A stretch of 64,000 nt of DNA from Hymenobacter psychrotolerans DSM 18569 (GTDB taxonomy: Bacteria > Bacteroidota > Bacteroidia > Cytophagales > Hymenobacteraceae), in NCBI RefSeq assembly GCF_900142395.1, contig NZ_FRAS01000001.1, positions 558,001-622,000 on the forward strand. The letters run 5' to 3'. The position numbers and the translations under genes are program-made. The notes under the pieces are model-generated. The model was not told where the DNA came from. It did no database searches and saw only the letters and a program-made list of their open reading frames with translations. This document shows, piece after piece, positions 36,087 through 44,674 of this stretch. Positions within the stretch are counted from its first letter, which is position 1, and the number at the start of each line of letters is the position of its first letter.

Positions 36087-37940
36087 CTAGCGGGTCAGCA
36101 GCAGCCGTTGCCGCGCCACGCCATCGGTGGTGCGCAATACCAGCACGTAGAGGCCCGCGGGCAGCGCGGCAGCGCGCAAGGTCAGCTCGTGGCGGCCGGC
36201 TGCGTGGCGGCCGGAAGCCAGTAGGGCCACCTCGCGGCCGGTCAGGTCGAGCAAGCGCATCTCGGCGGGGCCGGCCGTGGGCAGCGTAAAGGCTAGGCGG
36301 GTTTCGGCTTGAAAGGGGTTGGGATACGCGGGTTCCAGCAGCGGAGCGGCCTGCGCGCCTGCCGTGGTAGGCAGCAGAATGGTGAGCGTGGCCGTGGCGC
36401 TTTCGTTGTGCAGGCGGTCCAGGGCCGTGAGGGCGTAGCGGAAGGACGTTCCGGTAGCCGGCTCCCGGAAATACGTGGTATCCGTAATAGCCCGGATGTT
36501 GGCGGGGTTGGCTAGGTCGGCCGCCGTGATGGGGCCGCTGCCCGCCGGCACACGGTACACTACGTACTGGCGGGCCAGCTGGCCATCGGTAGCGGCGGGG
36601 CCGGGCTGCCAGCTCATTTCCACAAAGCCAGAGTTGGAGTTGTTCCAGAGGCCGGCCTGCACGGGCGCGGTGGGCGGCACGTTGTCTTTCCAGGGCATAG
36701 TGGGCAGCAGAGCCGGGTAGCGGTAGAAATCCTGCCGCAACGAGTCGGCTAAGCCCAGCGGGTTGGCGCGCAGCTCGGTGGTTTTGTAGAACATGCTGCC
36801 CTGCACGTTGGGCTGCTGCCTCAGCAGCCGGATCTGGCTGGGTAGCTGGCTGGGCGAGCGGAACCCCGGCTCGGTGGCCGTGGCGCTAATACGGTACACG
36901 CCCTGCCCGATGTAGACGTGGCGCACGGTGTCGGGATTCACCTGCTGGCTCCACCACGGCACAATCAGGGAGTAGTTGGCGGCCGTCTGGCCGATGGCGA
37001 AATACACCTGCGGGGCCAGGTAGTCGACCCAGCCGCGGCGCAGCCACTTGCGCGAGTCGGCGAAGATGTCGGAGTAGCTCTGGAAGGCGGTGGTGGCGGT
37101 GCCGCCCACGCTGGTACCGTTGCGCCACACGCCGGGCGGCGAAATACCGAACTTCACCCACGGCTTCACGCTGCGGATGCTGTCGGACACCATTTTCACG
37201 AAGATGTCCACGTTGTTGCGGCGCCAGTTGGCCCGGCCCGCAGTGGTGGCCGCAAAGCCGCGCGGGTCGGCGGCAAAGGCCGCGTCGTCGTTGAACACCA
37301 CGCCGGTTTGCGGGGCGGGGTAGAAATAGTCGTCGAAGTGAATGGCATCCACGTCGTAGCGGCGCACCACGTCCATCACCACCCGCGTCAGGTACTGGCG
37401 CACGGCCGGCAGGCCGGGGTTCAGCACCCGCAGCGTCCCGAACGGCACCACCCAATCGGGGTGCTGGACCGTGACGTGAGTGGGCGCTACGCTGGCCGTG
37501 GTGGCGTTGGTGAGGGCACGGTAGGGGTTCAGCCAGGCATGAAACTCCAGCTCCCGGCGGTGCGCCTCCCGCACCATAAAGGCCAGCGGGTCGTAGGGCG
37601 GATTGGGGCCCACGCCCTGAGTGCCGGTCAGCCACTCGCTCCAGGGCTCCAGGGTGCTGGGATACAGCGCATCGGCGGCCGCCCGAATCTGCACCACCAC
37701 GGCGTTCATGCCGTTCTGCCGGTGGCTGTCCAGAATACCCACAAACTCCTGGCGCTGCTGAGCCGGCGTGCGCGTGCGGGCACTGGGCCAGTCGAGGTTG
37801 AATACGTGGGCCACCCAGGCCGCGCGCAGCTCCCGCTTGGGCGGGGAAGAAGGCTGAGCCTGACTGGGCAGAGCGTTGATAATCAGAAATAAGGCCGCGT
37901 ACAGGCCCGGCCGCAGCCAGCGGAGGTAGCGTAGAAGCAT
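36087..37940 (-). CDS. Family 10-like glycosidase (GHL10) with T9SS type A sorting domain
   Basis: This is a 617-residue secreted enzyme. ATG 37940 (MLLRYLRWLRPGLYAALFLI) starts a signal peptide ending near LPSQAQ. GHL10/DUF187 family motifs include RAAWVAHVFNLDWPS, QIRAAADALYPSTLEPWSEW, FHAWLNPYRAL and VDAIHFDDYFYPAP, which contains the likely catalytic acid residues. A fibronectin-like segment (VYRVPAGSGPITAADLANPA) follows. The C-terminus is a type A T9SS domain (YPNPFQAETRLAFTLP through GRHELTLRAAALPAGLYVLV). The family acts on polysaccharide, possibly cell-wall related; the exact substrate is unknown. Confidence 0.9.
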   Translation of the reverse strand: MLLRYLRWLRPGLYAALFLIINALPSQAQPSSPPKRELRAAWVAHVFNLDWPSARTRTPAQQRQEFVGILDSHRQNGMNAVVVQIRAAADALYPSTLEPWSEWLTGTQGVGPNPPYDPLAFMVREAHRRELEFHAWLNPYRALTNATTASVAPTHVTVQHPDWVVPFGTLRVLNPGLPAVRQYLTRVVMDVVRRYDVDAIHFDDYFYPAPQTGVVFNDDAAFAADPRGFAATTAGRANWRRNNVDIFVKMVSDSIRSVKPWVKFGISPPGVWRNGTSVGGTATTAFQSYSDIFADSRKWLRRGWVDYLAPQVYFAIGQTAANYSLIVPWWSQQVNPDTVRHVYIGQGVYRISATATEPGFRSPSQLPSQIRLLRQQPNVQGSMFYKTTELRANPLGLADSLRQDFYRYPALLPTMPWKDNVPPTAPVQAGLWNNSNSGFVEMSWQPGPAATDGQLARQYVVYRVPAGSGPITAADLANPANIRAITDTTYFREPATGTSFRYALTALDRLHNESATATLTILLPTTAGAQAAPLLEPAYPNPFQAETRLAFTLPTAGPAEMRLLDLTGREVALLASGRHAAGRHELTLRAAALPAGLYVLVLRTTDGVARQRLLLTR

Positions 37941-38047
37941 AAGCGAAGAAAATAAGGGTGGGGGATGACGAATGGAAGATAAAGCTCCCCTTCCTTTTTT
38001 CATCATTTGTTCATCGGCACGATGTATGTTGCGCGGCGGTTAGTGCC

Positions 38048-38056
38048 TATCTTTAC
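38048..38056 (+). promoter_or_regulatory. -7 promoter element for the STAS-like gene at 38088
   Basis: TATCTTTAC matches TAnnTTTG with one change, and is the same sequence as the element of the fused ABC ATPase gene. TTG at 38029-38031 is 16 bases upstream, a little short. Confidence 0.45.
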
Positions 38057-38087
38057 GCTGCTTTCCACCCCTCGCTGATGCTTGCTG

Positions 38088-38498
38088 ATGCTTGTTGCCA
38101 ACCTCGAATACCTGCTGCTCACTCACCGCGCCGATCTGGGGCAGTTGCTGTTGCGCTGGACCCGGCCGGCTACCTCCGAAGAGCACCGCCACGGCTATCA
38201 GGTAGCCCTGAATCTGGCGGAGCGGGAAAAGATAGGCCGCTGGCTGATTGACCTCCGCAGCCGGGGCCTGGCCGAGCCGGCCGATTTTCGGTGGGTGATG
38301 CAGAATTTTCGGGCTTCGCTGGCCGCGGCGCTGCCGGGTACCCGGCCCCGCCTGGCCTACCTGGTCACGCCCTACCACGCCGAAACCCTCAACATGCGCC
38401 TGGCCGACGAACTGGCTACCGACCAGATGAACATGGTGTCGGTGCGCGTGTTCACGGAAGAGCAGGCCGCGCAACAGTGGCTGCAGGCCAGCCGATAG
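38088..38498 (+). CDS. STAS/SpoIIAA-like small protein, second copy
   Basis: This is a 136-residue protein (MLVANLEYLLLTHRADLGQL). The order is beta strand, helix HGYQVALNLAEREKIGRWL, strand LIDLRSRGL, helix, strand RLAYLVTPYHAE, and a C-terminal helix (FTEEQAAQQWLQASR). This is the same plan as the gene at 11348, and the IGRWLIDLR segment is typical of STAS-like proteins in Hymenobacter. The in-frame TTG at 38082 is less likely. It is divergent from the GHL10 gene. The role and ligand are unknown; any link to the RsbW-like kinase at 28323 is speculative. Confidence 0.65.
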   Translation: MLVANLEYLLLTHRADLGQLLLRWTRPATSEEHRHGYQVALNLAEREKIGRWLIDLRSRGLAEPADFRWVMQNFRASLAAALPGTRPRLAYLVTPYHAETLNMRLADELATDQMNMVSVRVFTEEQAAQQWLQASR

Positions 38499-38566
38499 AC
38501 CGTAGTTTGCCGGCCCGCTGACTCTGGCGGCAGTAGCCTGGCACGGAATGTTGAGCGAGGTTGCTG

Positions 38567-39670
38567 CTAGCCCTCAGCCCACTGATACTGCCGCTCCTTC
38601 CACCAGATATGGCCCGGCCAGAGCGTATAGCCCACCACCGCCACCGACAGCAGGCACAGATACGGCTCGTAGAGCAGCAGCAGCCCCAGGGATTCGCAGC
38701 GGCCTACCTGGCGGAGCGTCAGGTGCAGAAACAGCGTCTGGCAGATGATTTTGGCGCCGTATATGCCCAGCAGAACAGCTGGCGCCAGCAGGCCCGGCCA
38801 GAACAGCACGATATAAAACATGCCGTAGAAGCCGAACAACAGCGACAGACTCGCGGGCAACCGCACGGCGCCCTTCATCCAGCGTTTGCGCTGCCGAAGC
38901 AGGTGTTGCGTGGTTGGCTGCGGCACCGTGACGCCCAGCACACACGTTTCGCACAGGTTTCGGAAGTGCCAGCCCTGCCCCACAATCCGGCTGAAAAGCT
39001 GCAGATCCTCCGTGATGCTGAACGCCAGCGCCTCATACCCCCCGATAGATTCATAAGCGGCCCGCGTGACCAGCATGTTGTTGCCGACCGAAGTGATGGG
39101 CAGGCCCAGGTCGGAGAGCACCCGGATGATATTGAGGCCAAACAGCCAGTCGAGGCCCTGCAGGCGGCCAAACCGGCGGCCCGCCGCCGTCGTGATGCCC
39201 GTCACGATGCCCACCTGCTCGTCGGAGGCGGCGGCGGCCAGCATGGTTTGTACCCAGTGCGGGTGCAGCGCCATATCGGCATCCGTAAACAGGAAATAAT
39301 CCGTGGATGCGGCCCGGCAGAGGTAAGCCAGCGCGTTGCTTTTGCCGCGGGCCGTGCCCAGCTGGTGGCGCACCCGCAGCAGCCGGAACTGTGGTTTGCC
39401 TTCAATGAAACGCTCCACCACGGCCGCCGTGTTGTCGGTGGAGGCGTCATCGGCAATCAGAATCTCCAGCAGCTCAGGCGGGTACTGCAGGCGGCAGAGC
39501 GAAGTCAGGCACCGCTCAATGGTATCCTGCTCGTTGCGGGCCGCCACCAGAATGCTCACGCGGGGCCGGGCGCCGGAGTCGGCGGGGGCCGTGCGGGAAA
39601 ACAGCAGCCGCCCCAGAATGAGCACGAACAGCCCGAAGAACAGGCCGAAAAAGATTGTCAGAAACAGCAT
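38567..39670 (-). CDS. Membrane glycosyltransferase family 2
   Basis: This is a 367-residue processive-type GT2 enzyme. From ATG 39670 (MLFLTIFFGLFFGLFVLIL) there is one N-terminal helix, then the catalytic GT-A domain with RVSILVAARNEQDTIERCL, LLEILIADDASTDNTAAVVE (nucleotide-binding Asp pair), FTDADMALHPHWVQTML (DxD) and QHLLRQRKRWMKGAVR (QxxRW-type motif), and three to four C-terminal helices. It likely makes a cell-surface polysaccharide or glycolipid; the sugar donor is not evident. It is a single gene on the minus strand between the STAS-like gene and the MFS gene. Confidence 0.9.
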   Translation of the reverse strand: MLFLTIFFGLFFGLFVLILGRLLFSRTAPADSGARPRVSILVAARNEQDTIERCLTSLCRLQYPPELLEILIADDASTDNTAAVVERFIEGKPQFRLLRVRHQLGTARGKSNALAYLCRAASTDYFLFTDADMALHPHWVQTMLAAAASDEQVGIVTGITTAAGRRFGRLQGLDWLFGLNIIRVLSDLGLPITSVGNNMLVTRAAYESIGGYEALAFSITEDLQLFSRIVGQGWHFRNLCETCVLGVTVPQPTTQHLLRQRKRWMKGAVRLPASLSLLFGFYGMFYIVLFWPGLLAPAVLLGIYGAKIICQTLFLHLTLRQVGRCESLGLLLLYEPYLCLLSVAVVGYTLWPGHIWWKERQYQWAEG

Positions 39671-39824
39671 ACGTGGCCTTGCACCCTCCAGCCTGCAACG
39701 CTTGCCGAGTGCCAAGCGCCCAACCAGACGTAAGTAAGCAATACGAGCAAAGGCTTGGCGACTGTTGCGGAGTTAAATGCTGATTTTCACGGGGATAATT
39801 CGAGATAAATACGGACTGAAAACA

Positions 39825-39859
39825 CGATGCCCCCGGCTGCAGGGCAACCGGGGGCATCG
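39825..39859 (-). terminator. Terminator of the MFS gene
   Basis: CGATGCCCCCGG pairs with CCGGGGGCATCG around CTGCAGGGCAA, an 12-bp stem. It lies between the MFS stop and the GT2 start. Confidence 0.75.
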
Positions 39860-39876
39860 TATCAAGGAACCAACTC

Positions 39877-41502
39877 TTATGCGCGAGGCGTCGTGACGGT
39901 TGGGGTGTCGTAGCCCGGCGAGTCCACTACCGGAATGGCGCCTTGTGCTTCGTCGTTGTCCTTTACCCAGAGCGTGAGCAGGCCCGCCAGTATCATGGAA
40001 GCGCCGCCCAAGGCCAGCGTGTGGAGGGTGTTGCCGCCGAACAGATGCATGGTGAAATAGCCCAGAATGGTGGCGGCCACAATCTGCGGAATGACAATGA
40101 AAAAGTTGAACACGCCCATGAAATAGCCCATCCGGTTGGCGGGCAGCGAGCCGGCCAGAATAGCGTAGGGCATGCTCAGAATGCTGGCCCAGGCAATGCC
40201 AACCATGGCCATCGACACCATAATCAGGTCGGGATTGGTGATGAGCTTGAGCGACAGCAGCCCCAGCCCTCCAATCAGCAGGCAGAGCATGTGCGCCAGG
40301 CGGCGGCTGGTGCGGGCGGCAATAAAGGGAATCACGAAGGCGAAAATGGCCGCCACGCCATTGCGTACCGACGAGGCCAAGCTCAGCCAGTCGGCGCCGT
40401 CGTTGTACTGCTGCTGCACGCGCTTCAGCTCGGCCTGGTCCTGCCCTGCCGGCTGCGCGTGCGTTAGGTAGTAGTTGGCCATGTTGATGGTGATAATCTT
40501 GGCGGGCTTATCAGCCTGGAACTGGTTGATTTCCTGGATGTCTTTCTGCAGCGAGGCCAGCTCCTTTTGGGCCTTCTCATCTGTCTCCCGGCCGGCCGCA
40601 CTACCGATGAAGCTCGTCAGGCGACTGTACAAACCGCTGTCTACCTTCATGTTGTAGATGTTGCTCGTAACGGCGTTGGTGGAATAAATCCACATCGAGA
40701 ACAGGGCAAACCACGTGAAAAACTGCACCAGGGCCAACTGCCGCATGGCCGTCGGCATCGAGAAAATACCCAGAAACGACTCTTTCAGCCCGTCCCAGAT
40801 GCCCACCTGGGCATTCTCGCGCCGGAAGGCTTCCATATCTTCGGGCGGCGACTCTTTGGTGGTGAACACCGTGTAAAGCACGGCCAGCAGAAACGCAATG
40901 GCTCCCGCATAAAACGACCATTTCACGGAGGGCGGAATCTCGCCGCTGGGCGCCGTATTGCTGAGGTGAAACCAGTTGTTGAAAATCCAGGGCAGCGCGG
41001 CCGCAATAACGGAGCCGACCCCGATAAAAAAGCTTTGCATAGCGAAGCCCCAGGTGCGCTGCTCGCCGGGAAGCTTGTCGCCGACGAAGGCGCGGAACGG
41101 CTCCATGCTGATGTTGATGCTCGCGTCCAGAATCCAGAGCATACCGCCCGCCATCCACAGCGCCGACGAGTTGGGCATGATAAACAGCGCCAGCGTGGCC
41201 AGAATGGCGCCAATCAGGAAGAAAGGCCGGCGCCGGCCCCAGTACGGGTGCCAGGTCCGGTCGGAGAAGTAGCCGATGATGGGCTGCACGAGCAGACCCG
41301 TGAGCGGCGCCGCAATCCACAGAATCGGAATATCGTCCTTGTTGGCACCCAGCGTCTCGAAAATGCGGCTCACGTTGGAGTTCTGCAGCTCGAAGCCGAA
41401 CTGAATCCCCAGAAAGCCGAAGCTCATGTTCCAGATCTGCCAGAAGCTGAGGCGGGGTTTTTCGCGGGTATCGTGAGGGGCGGCCGCTACGTTGGTTGCC
41501 AT
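39877..41502 (-). CDS. MFS sugar transporter, SLC45/maltose-sucrose type
   Basis: This is a 541-residue, 12-helix transporter. From ATG 41502 (MATNVAAAPHDTREKPRLSF) the sequence QIWNMSFGFLGIQFGFELQN and IGYFSDRTWHPYWGRRRPFF (MFS motif A of the SLC45/sucrose-maltose branch) place it with proton-coupled disaccharide or glucose transporters. A cytoplasmic loop of about 80 residues is between helices 6 and 7. It is the last gene of the leftward cluster with two GH13 enzymes, so the likely cargo is maltose or maltooligosaccharides. The upstream region 41503-41709 contains hairpin repeat copy D. Confidence 0.88.
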   Translation of the reverse strand: MATNVAAAPHDTREKPRLSFWQIWNMSFGFLGIQFGFELQNSNVSRIFETLGANKDDIPILWIAAPLTGLLVQPIIGYFSDRTWHPYWGRRRPFFLIGAILATLALFIMPNSSALWMAGGMLWILDASINISMEPFRAFVGDKLPGEQRTWGFAMQSFFIGVGSVIAAALPWIFNNWFHLSNTAPSGEIPPSVKWSFYAGAIAFLLAVLYTVFTTKESPPEDMEAFRRENAQVGIWDGLKESFLGIFSMPTAMRQLALVQFFTWFALFSMWIYSTNAVTSNIYNMKVDSGLYSRLTSFIGSAAGRETDEKAQKELASLQKDIQEINQFQADKPAKIITINMANYYLTHAQPAGQDQAELKRVQQQYNDGADWLSLASSVRNGVAAIFAFVIPFIAARTSRRLAHMLCLLIGGLGLLSLKLITNPDLIMVSMAMVGIAWASILSMPYAILAGSLPANRMGYFMGVFNFFIVIPQIVAATILGYFTMHLFGGNTLHTLALGGASMILAGLLTLWVKDNDEAQGAIPVVDSPGYDTPTVTTPRA

Positions 41503-41510
41503 GAGTGAGG

Positions 41511-41717
41511 TTGAGGTGATGGGGTGATGAAGTGATGAGGGGGTGAACAGTGGCAGGTGACAGGTAAAATGAACGCCATTCGGAGCGCAGCGAAGTCGAG
41601 GAATCTCGCGTGCTGACGTGCACAACAAGGTTTACCACACTAGCGAGATTTCTCGGCTGCGCTCGGAATGACGTTCAGTTTACCTTTCACCATTTACCCT
41701 ATCACCTCATCACTTTT
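41511..41717. repeat. Composite inverted repeat around hairpin copy D
   Basis: The core hairpin (41570-41677) has imperfect arms TGAACGCCATTCGGAGCGCA... and ...GCTCGGAATGACGTTCA, with the loop CTCGCGTGCTGACGTGCACAACA. Outside it, GTGATGAGG/GGTGACAGGTAAA-type sequence on the left is mirrored on the right (TTTACCTTTCACCATTTACCC...CATCAC). It fills the gap between the amylase stop and the MFS start. Confidence 0.8.
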
Positions 41718-43566
41718 TAGGATTGATTTCGAAGATGTGGGCGCTCAGCGGGGGCAGCGTGAGGTTGAGGAACTCGGTGGGCGGCGCATCGTTGAGCAGG
41801 TCGGTGTAGGTGCAGAACGCAGTAGGGTCGAGGCCGATGCGCTTGCGTACATCCGCCGGGATGCTGATGGTGGGGCGCAGCGTTTTGTCGCGGCTGAAAT
41901 TGACGACGACGAGCAGGCGCTGGGTATCGGTGTAGCGCAGGTAGCTGTAGAGCACCTTCTGGTCGTACTCCTTGCCCAGGTTGTTGGCGTCCTGCAGTTC
42001 GTAGAAGCGGCCTTTGCGGATAGCGTCGCTGGTGCTGGCCAGGTTGAGCAGGCGGCTGTAGAAGGCGCGCAGCTGCTTCTGGCTGTCGTCGAGCTTGCCG
42101 CCGTCGAACTTGCCGCCGTTCATCCATTTCTGGTGCTCCGGCACGCCCCAGTAGTCGAAAATGGTGGTGCGCCCGTCCTCACCCGAAAAGCCTTCCGACT
42201 TCAGGGCCGGCTCGCCCACTTCCTGGCCCGAATACAGCATCACGGGGCCCGAGGCCAGCGTGGCCGTCACGGCCATGGCCGGAATAGCGGTGCGCGGGTC
42301 GGTGGCGAAGTCTTTGGAGGCAATGCGCTGCTCGTCGTGGTTTTCCAGAAAGCGCAGCATTCTAGACGAGAAGCCGCGGCTTTCCTTGCGCCACACCTCC
42401 GTAATGTCGTCGGTGTTGCCGCCGGTGGTCATCAGGCGGCGCAGGCCGTCGTAGAGGCCCACTTTGTCGTAGAGGAAGTCGAATTTGCCCTCGTTGAGGT
42501 AGCGGCTGTAGACTTTGGGGTCGTAGGCTTCGGCAATGAACACGATGTCCGGCTTCACCTTCTTCACTTCCGGAATCACCCAGGTCCAGAACTCCACGGG
42601 CACCATTTCGGCCATGTCGCAGCGGAAGCCGTCCACGTCTTTCTTGGCCCAGAACACCAGAATGTCGCGCATCTTCTTCCACGTGTCGGGCACGGGCGAG
42701 AAGTTCGGCTTGCGGCCATTCTGGTAGTCCACGCCGTAGTTGAGCTTCACGGTTTCGTACCAGTCGTTCACGCTGGGGGTGGCCGAAAATACGTCGTTGC
42801 CGGTGGCTTTGGCGGGCGTTTCCACAAACTTGCCGTCTTCCTTCGGGCCCAGGGCCGCGCCCACCGGGTTGCCGCCTTTGGGCACCACCAGGCTCTGGCC
42901 GGGCAGGTAGTAGAAGTTGTTGTTGGGCGCGAAGGCCTTGGTTTTATCATCCTGAGCGCCCAAATCCACCACGCCGCCCGGCTTCCCGTCCGACTGGTAG
43001 CTGCGGGCCACGTGGTTCGGAATGAAGTCCATGAGCACCTTCAGGCCGTTTTTGTGCGTGCGCTGAATCAGGGCCTCGTACTCCTGCATGCGGGTTTTCA
43101 CGTTCACGGCCAGGTCCGGGGCCACGTCGTAGTAGTCCTTGATGGCATAGGGCGAGCCGGCGCGGCCTTTCACCACGTCGGCATCATCGGGGCCGGGGCC
43201 ACCCTGCTTGCTGAAGTCCGTCATGGTGGCGTGTTCGAGCACGCCGGTGTACCAGACGTGGCTCACGCCCATCTTCCTGATTTCCTGTAAGGCTTTGTCG
43301 GTGATGTCGTTGAACTTGCCCACGCCGTTTTCCTGCGCCGTGCCATAAGGCTTGTTCAGGGCCGTTTTGTTGCCGAACAGGCGCGTCATTAGCTGGTAGA
43401 TAACCAGCTTGTTGTCCTGCGGAACCTCATCGGTGGTGTTGGGGTCGGGGGCAGCGGTAGTCGGGATATCGGACACGGGAACGGGGGTGTGCGCGGTCAG
43501 AAGGAAAGAAGAAAACGAAGCAAGCCCCAGCGAGAGGGCCACGGCAGGCAGTAGCAGGTTTCTCAT
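41710..43566 (-). CDS. Secreted alpha-amylase family enzyme (GH13)
   Basis: This is a 618-residue exported GH13 glycosidase. ATG 43566 (MRNLLLPAVALSLGLASFSS) gives a signal peptide. The conserved regions are DFIPNHV (region I), GFRCDMAEMV (region II, catalytic Asp), FIAEAY (region III, Glu) and FLENHDEQRI (region IV). A C-terminal beta domain follows (LLVVVNFSRDKTLRPTISIP). It hydrolyses alpha-1,4 glucans. It is one of two GH13 genes in a leftward group with an SDR and an MFS transporter. A TATCTTGC box at 43572-43579 on the minus strand is 6 bases from the ATG, so transcription would be almost leaderless. Confidence 0.93.
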   Translation of the reverse strand: MRNLLLPAVALSLGLASFSSFLLTAHTPVPVSDIPTTAAPDPNTTDEVPQDNKLVIYQLMTRLFGNKTALNKPYGTAQENGVGKFNDITDKALQEIRKMGVSHVWYTGVLEHATMTDFSKQGGPGPDDADVVKGRAGSPYAIKDYYDVAPDLAVNVKTRMQEYEALIQRTHKNGLKVLMDFIPNHVARSYQSDGKPGGVVDLGAQDDKTKAFAPNNNFYYLPGQSLVVPKGGNPVGAALGPKEDGKFVETPAKATGNDVFSATPSVNDWYETVKLNYGVDYQNGRKPNFSPVPDTWKKMRDILVFWAKKDVDGFRCDMAEMVPVEFWTWVIPEVKKVKPDIVFIAEAYDPKVYSRYLNEGKFDFLYDKVGLYDGLRRLMTTGGNTDDITEVWRKESRGFSSRMLRFLENHDEQRIASKDFATDPRTAIPAMAVTATLASGPVMLYSGQEVGEPALKSEGFSGEDGRTTIFDYWGVPEHQKWMNGGKFDGGKLDDSQKQLRAFYSRLLNLASTSDAIRKGRFYELQDANNLGKEYDQKVLYSYLRYTDTQRLLVVVNFSRDKTLRPTISIPADVRKRIGLDPTAFCTYTDLLNDAPPTEFLNLTLPPLSAHIFEINPKK

Positions 43567-43603
43567 ACCGGGCAAGATAGGAAATGGAGAATTGGTGGGT
43601 TAG

Positions 43604-43897
43604 GGTGATGAGGTGAATCGTGATGAGGTAAATGGTGACAGGTGACAGGTAAAGGGTGATGAGGGAAAAAGCAGCCCGTCATTCCGAGCATGTGGCGCAT
43701 CAAGCCAGTGGGCGGAGCCGCAGCCGAGGAATCTCGCGTGCTGAGCTATGCAACAGGCGTGCACAACAGGATTTACCACACTAGCGAGATTCCTCGGCTT
43801 CGCTCGGAATGACGTTCTTTTCACCTGTCACCTGTCACCTGTCACCTGTCACCTGTCACCTGTCACCATTTACCTCATCACGATTCACCTCATTACC
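43604..43897. repeat. Composite inverted repeat around hairpin copy E, with heptamer tandem
   Basis: Outer arms of 47 bp (43604-43650 and 43851-43897) match with one difference and carry GGTGATGAGGTGAATCGTGA-type sequence. The core hairpin (43677-43814) shares the D arms and loop, with an extra block of about 30 bases (about 43690-43719) in its left arm. Between core and right arm is TCACCTG repeated six times in tandem (43821-43862). Almost the entire gap between the SDR and amylase genes (43567-43892) is repeat. Confidence 0.9.
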
Positions 43898-44600
43898 ATT
43901 CCTGCGTCAGCGGATGCAGCATCAGCTCATCTACCACCACGTGGGCCGGGGCTTCCAGCACGTAGCGCACGGCCTGGGCCACATCGGAAGGTTTGAGGTG
44001 GGTTTTTTCGGCGTCGGGGCTGCCGGGCAGCGAGTCGTTGAAATAGGTATCGACGAGGCCCGGATAAATGGTGCTGACTTTGACGCCGTGCGGGCGTACT
44101 TCCTTGCGCAGGCTGGCCAGCACGGCATCCTGGGCAAACTTGCTGGCCCCGTAGGCCGTGCCGTGCTCGAAGGTGCGCCGCGCCACATCGGAGGCAATGC
44201 CCACAATGTGGCCGCTCCGCTGCGCCTTGAAGTGCGGCACCACAGCCTTGCACAGCAGGAAGGTGCCTTTCACGTTCACGTCAAACATCCGGTCCCACTC
44301 AGTGGCCGAAAAGTGCTCCAGCAGATTGAACGAACCCACCCCGGCGTTGCAGACCAGAATATCGAGGCGGCCAAAGTGGCGCAGGGCTTCGTCAGCCACG
44401 TTCTGCGCATCGTCTGCGTCCGATACGTCGGCCGGAATGGCGAGGCCGCGGGTTTTGTGCGCTACCTCTTCCAGCTCGTCGGCGGAGCGGGCCACGCACA
44501 CCACTTTGGCGCCCTGCATGGCCAGCAGCAGCGCTGTGGCGCGCCCAATGCCGCGGGAAGCTCCCGTAACAATAGCAACTTGGTCGGTGAGGTCAGTCAT
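43893..44600 (-). CDS. Short-chain dehydrogenase/reductase (SDR)
   Basis: This is a 235-residue NAD(P)-dependent oxidoreductase. The cofactor loop is VAIVTGASRGIGRATALLLA, the NAG motif is ILVCNAGVGSF, and the active site Tyr/Lys is YGASKFAQ, with Ser upstream in VGIASDVARR. The start is MTDLTDQVAIV at 44600. The closest look is FabG/3-ketoacyl reductase-like classical SDR, but the substrate is open. It lies between two GH13 genes in the same direction, so it may be cotranscribed although its role in glucan use is not obvious. The last bases of the gene overlap the outer arm of the repeat at 43604-43897. Confidence 0.9.
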   Translation of the reverse strand: MTDLTDQVAIVTGASRGIGRATALLLAMQGAKVVCVARSADELEEVAHKTRGLAIPADVSDADDAQNVADEALRHFGRLDILVCNAGVGSFNLLEHFSATEWDRMFDVNVKGTFLLCKAVVPHFKAQRSGHIVGIASDVARRTFEHGTAYGASKFAQDAVLASLRKEVRPHGVKVSTIYPGLVDTYFNDSLPGSPDAEKTHLKPSDVAQAVRYVLEAPAHVVVDELMLHPLTQEW

Positions 44601-44674
44601 AGCAATGCAGTTGAGGGAAAAAGCTCATTTACAAGGTATAGCAAAACCAACTTGTTCCTGCCGGCGCCCGGTTT

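Noticed and set aside
43821..43862. TCACCTG tandem as a CRISPR-like array
   Set aside because: The unit is seven bases with no spacers; it is a simple tandem inside the composite repeat.
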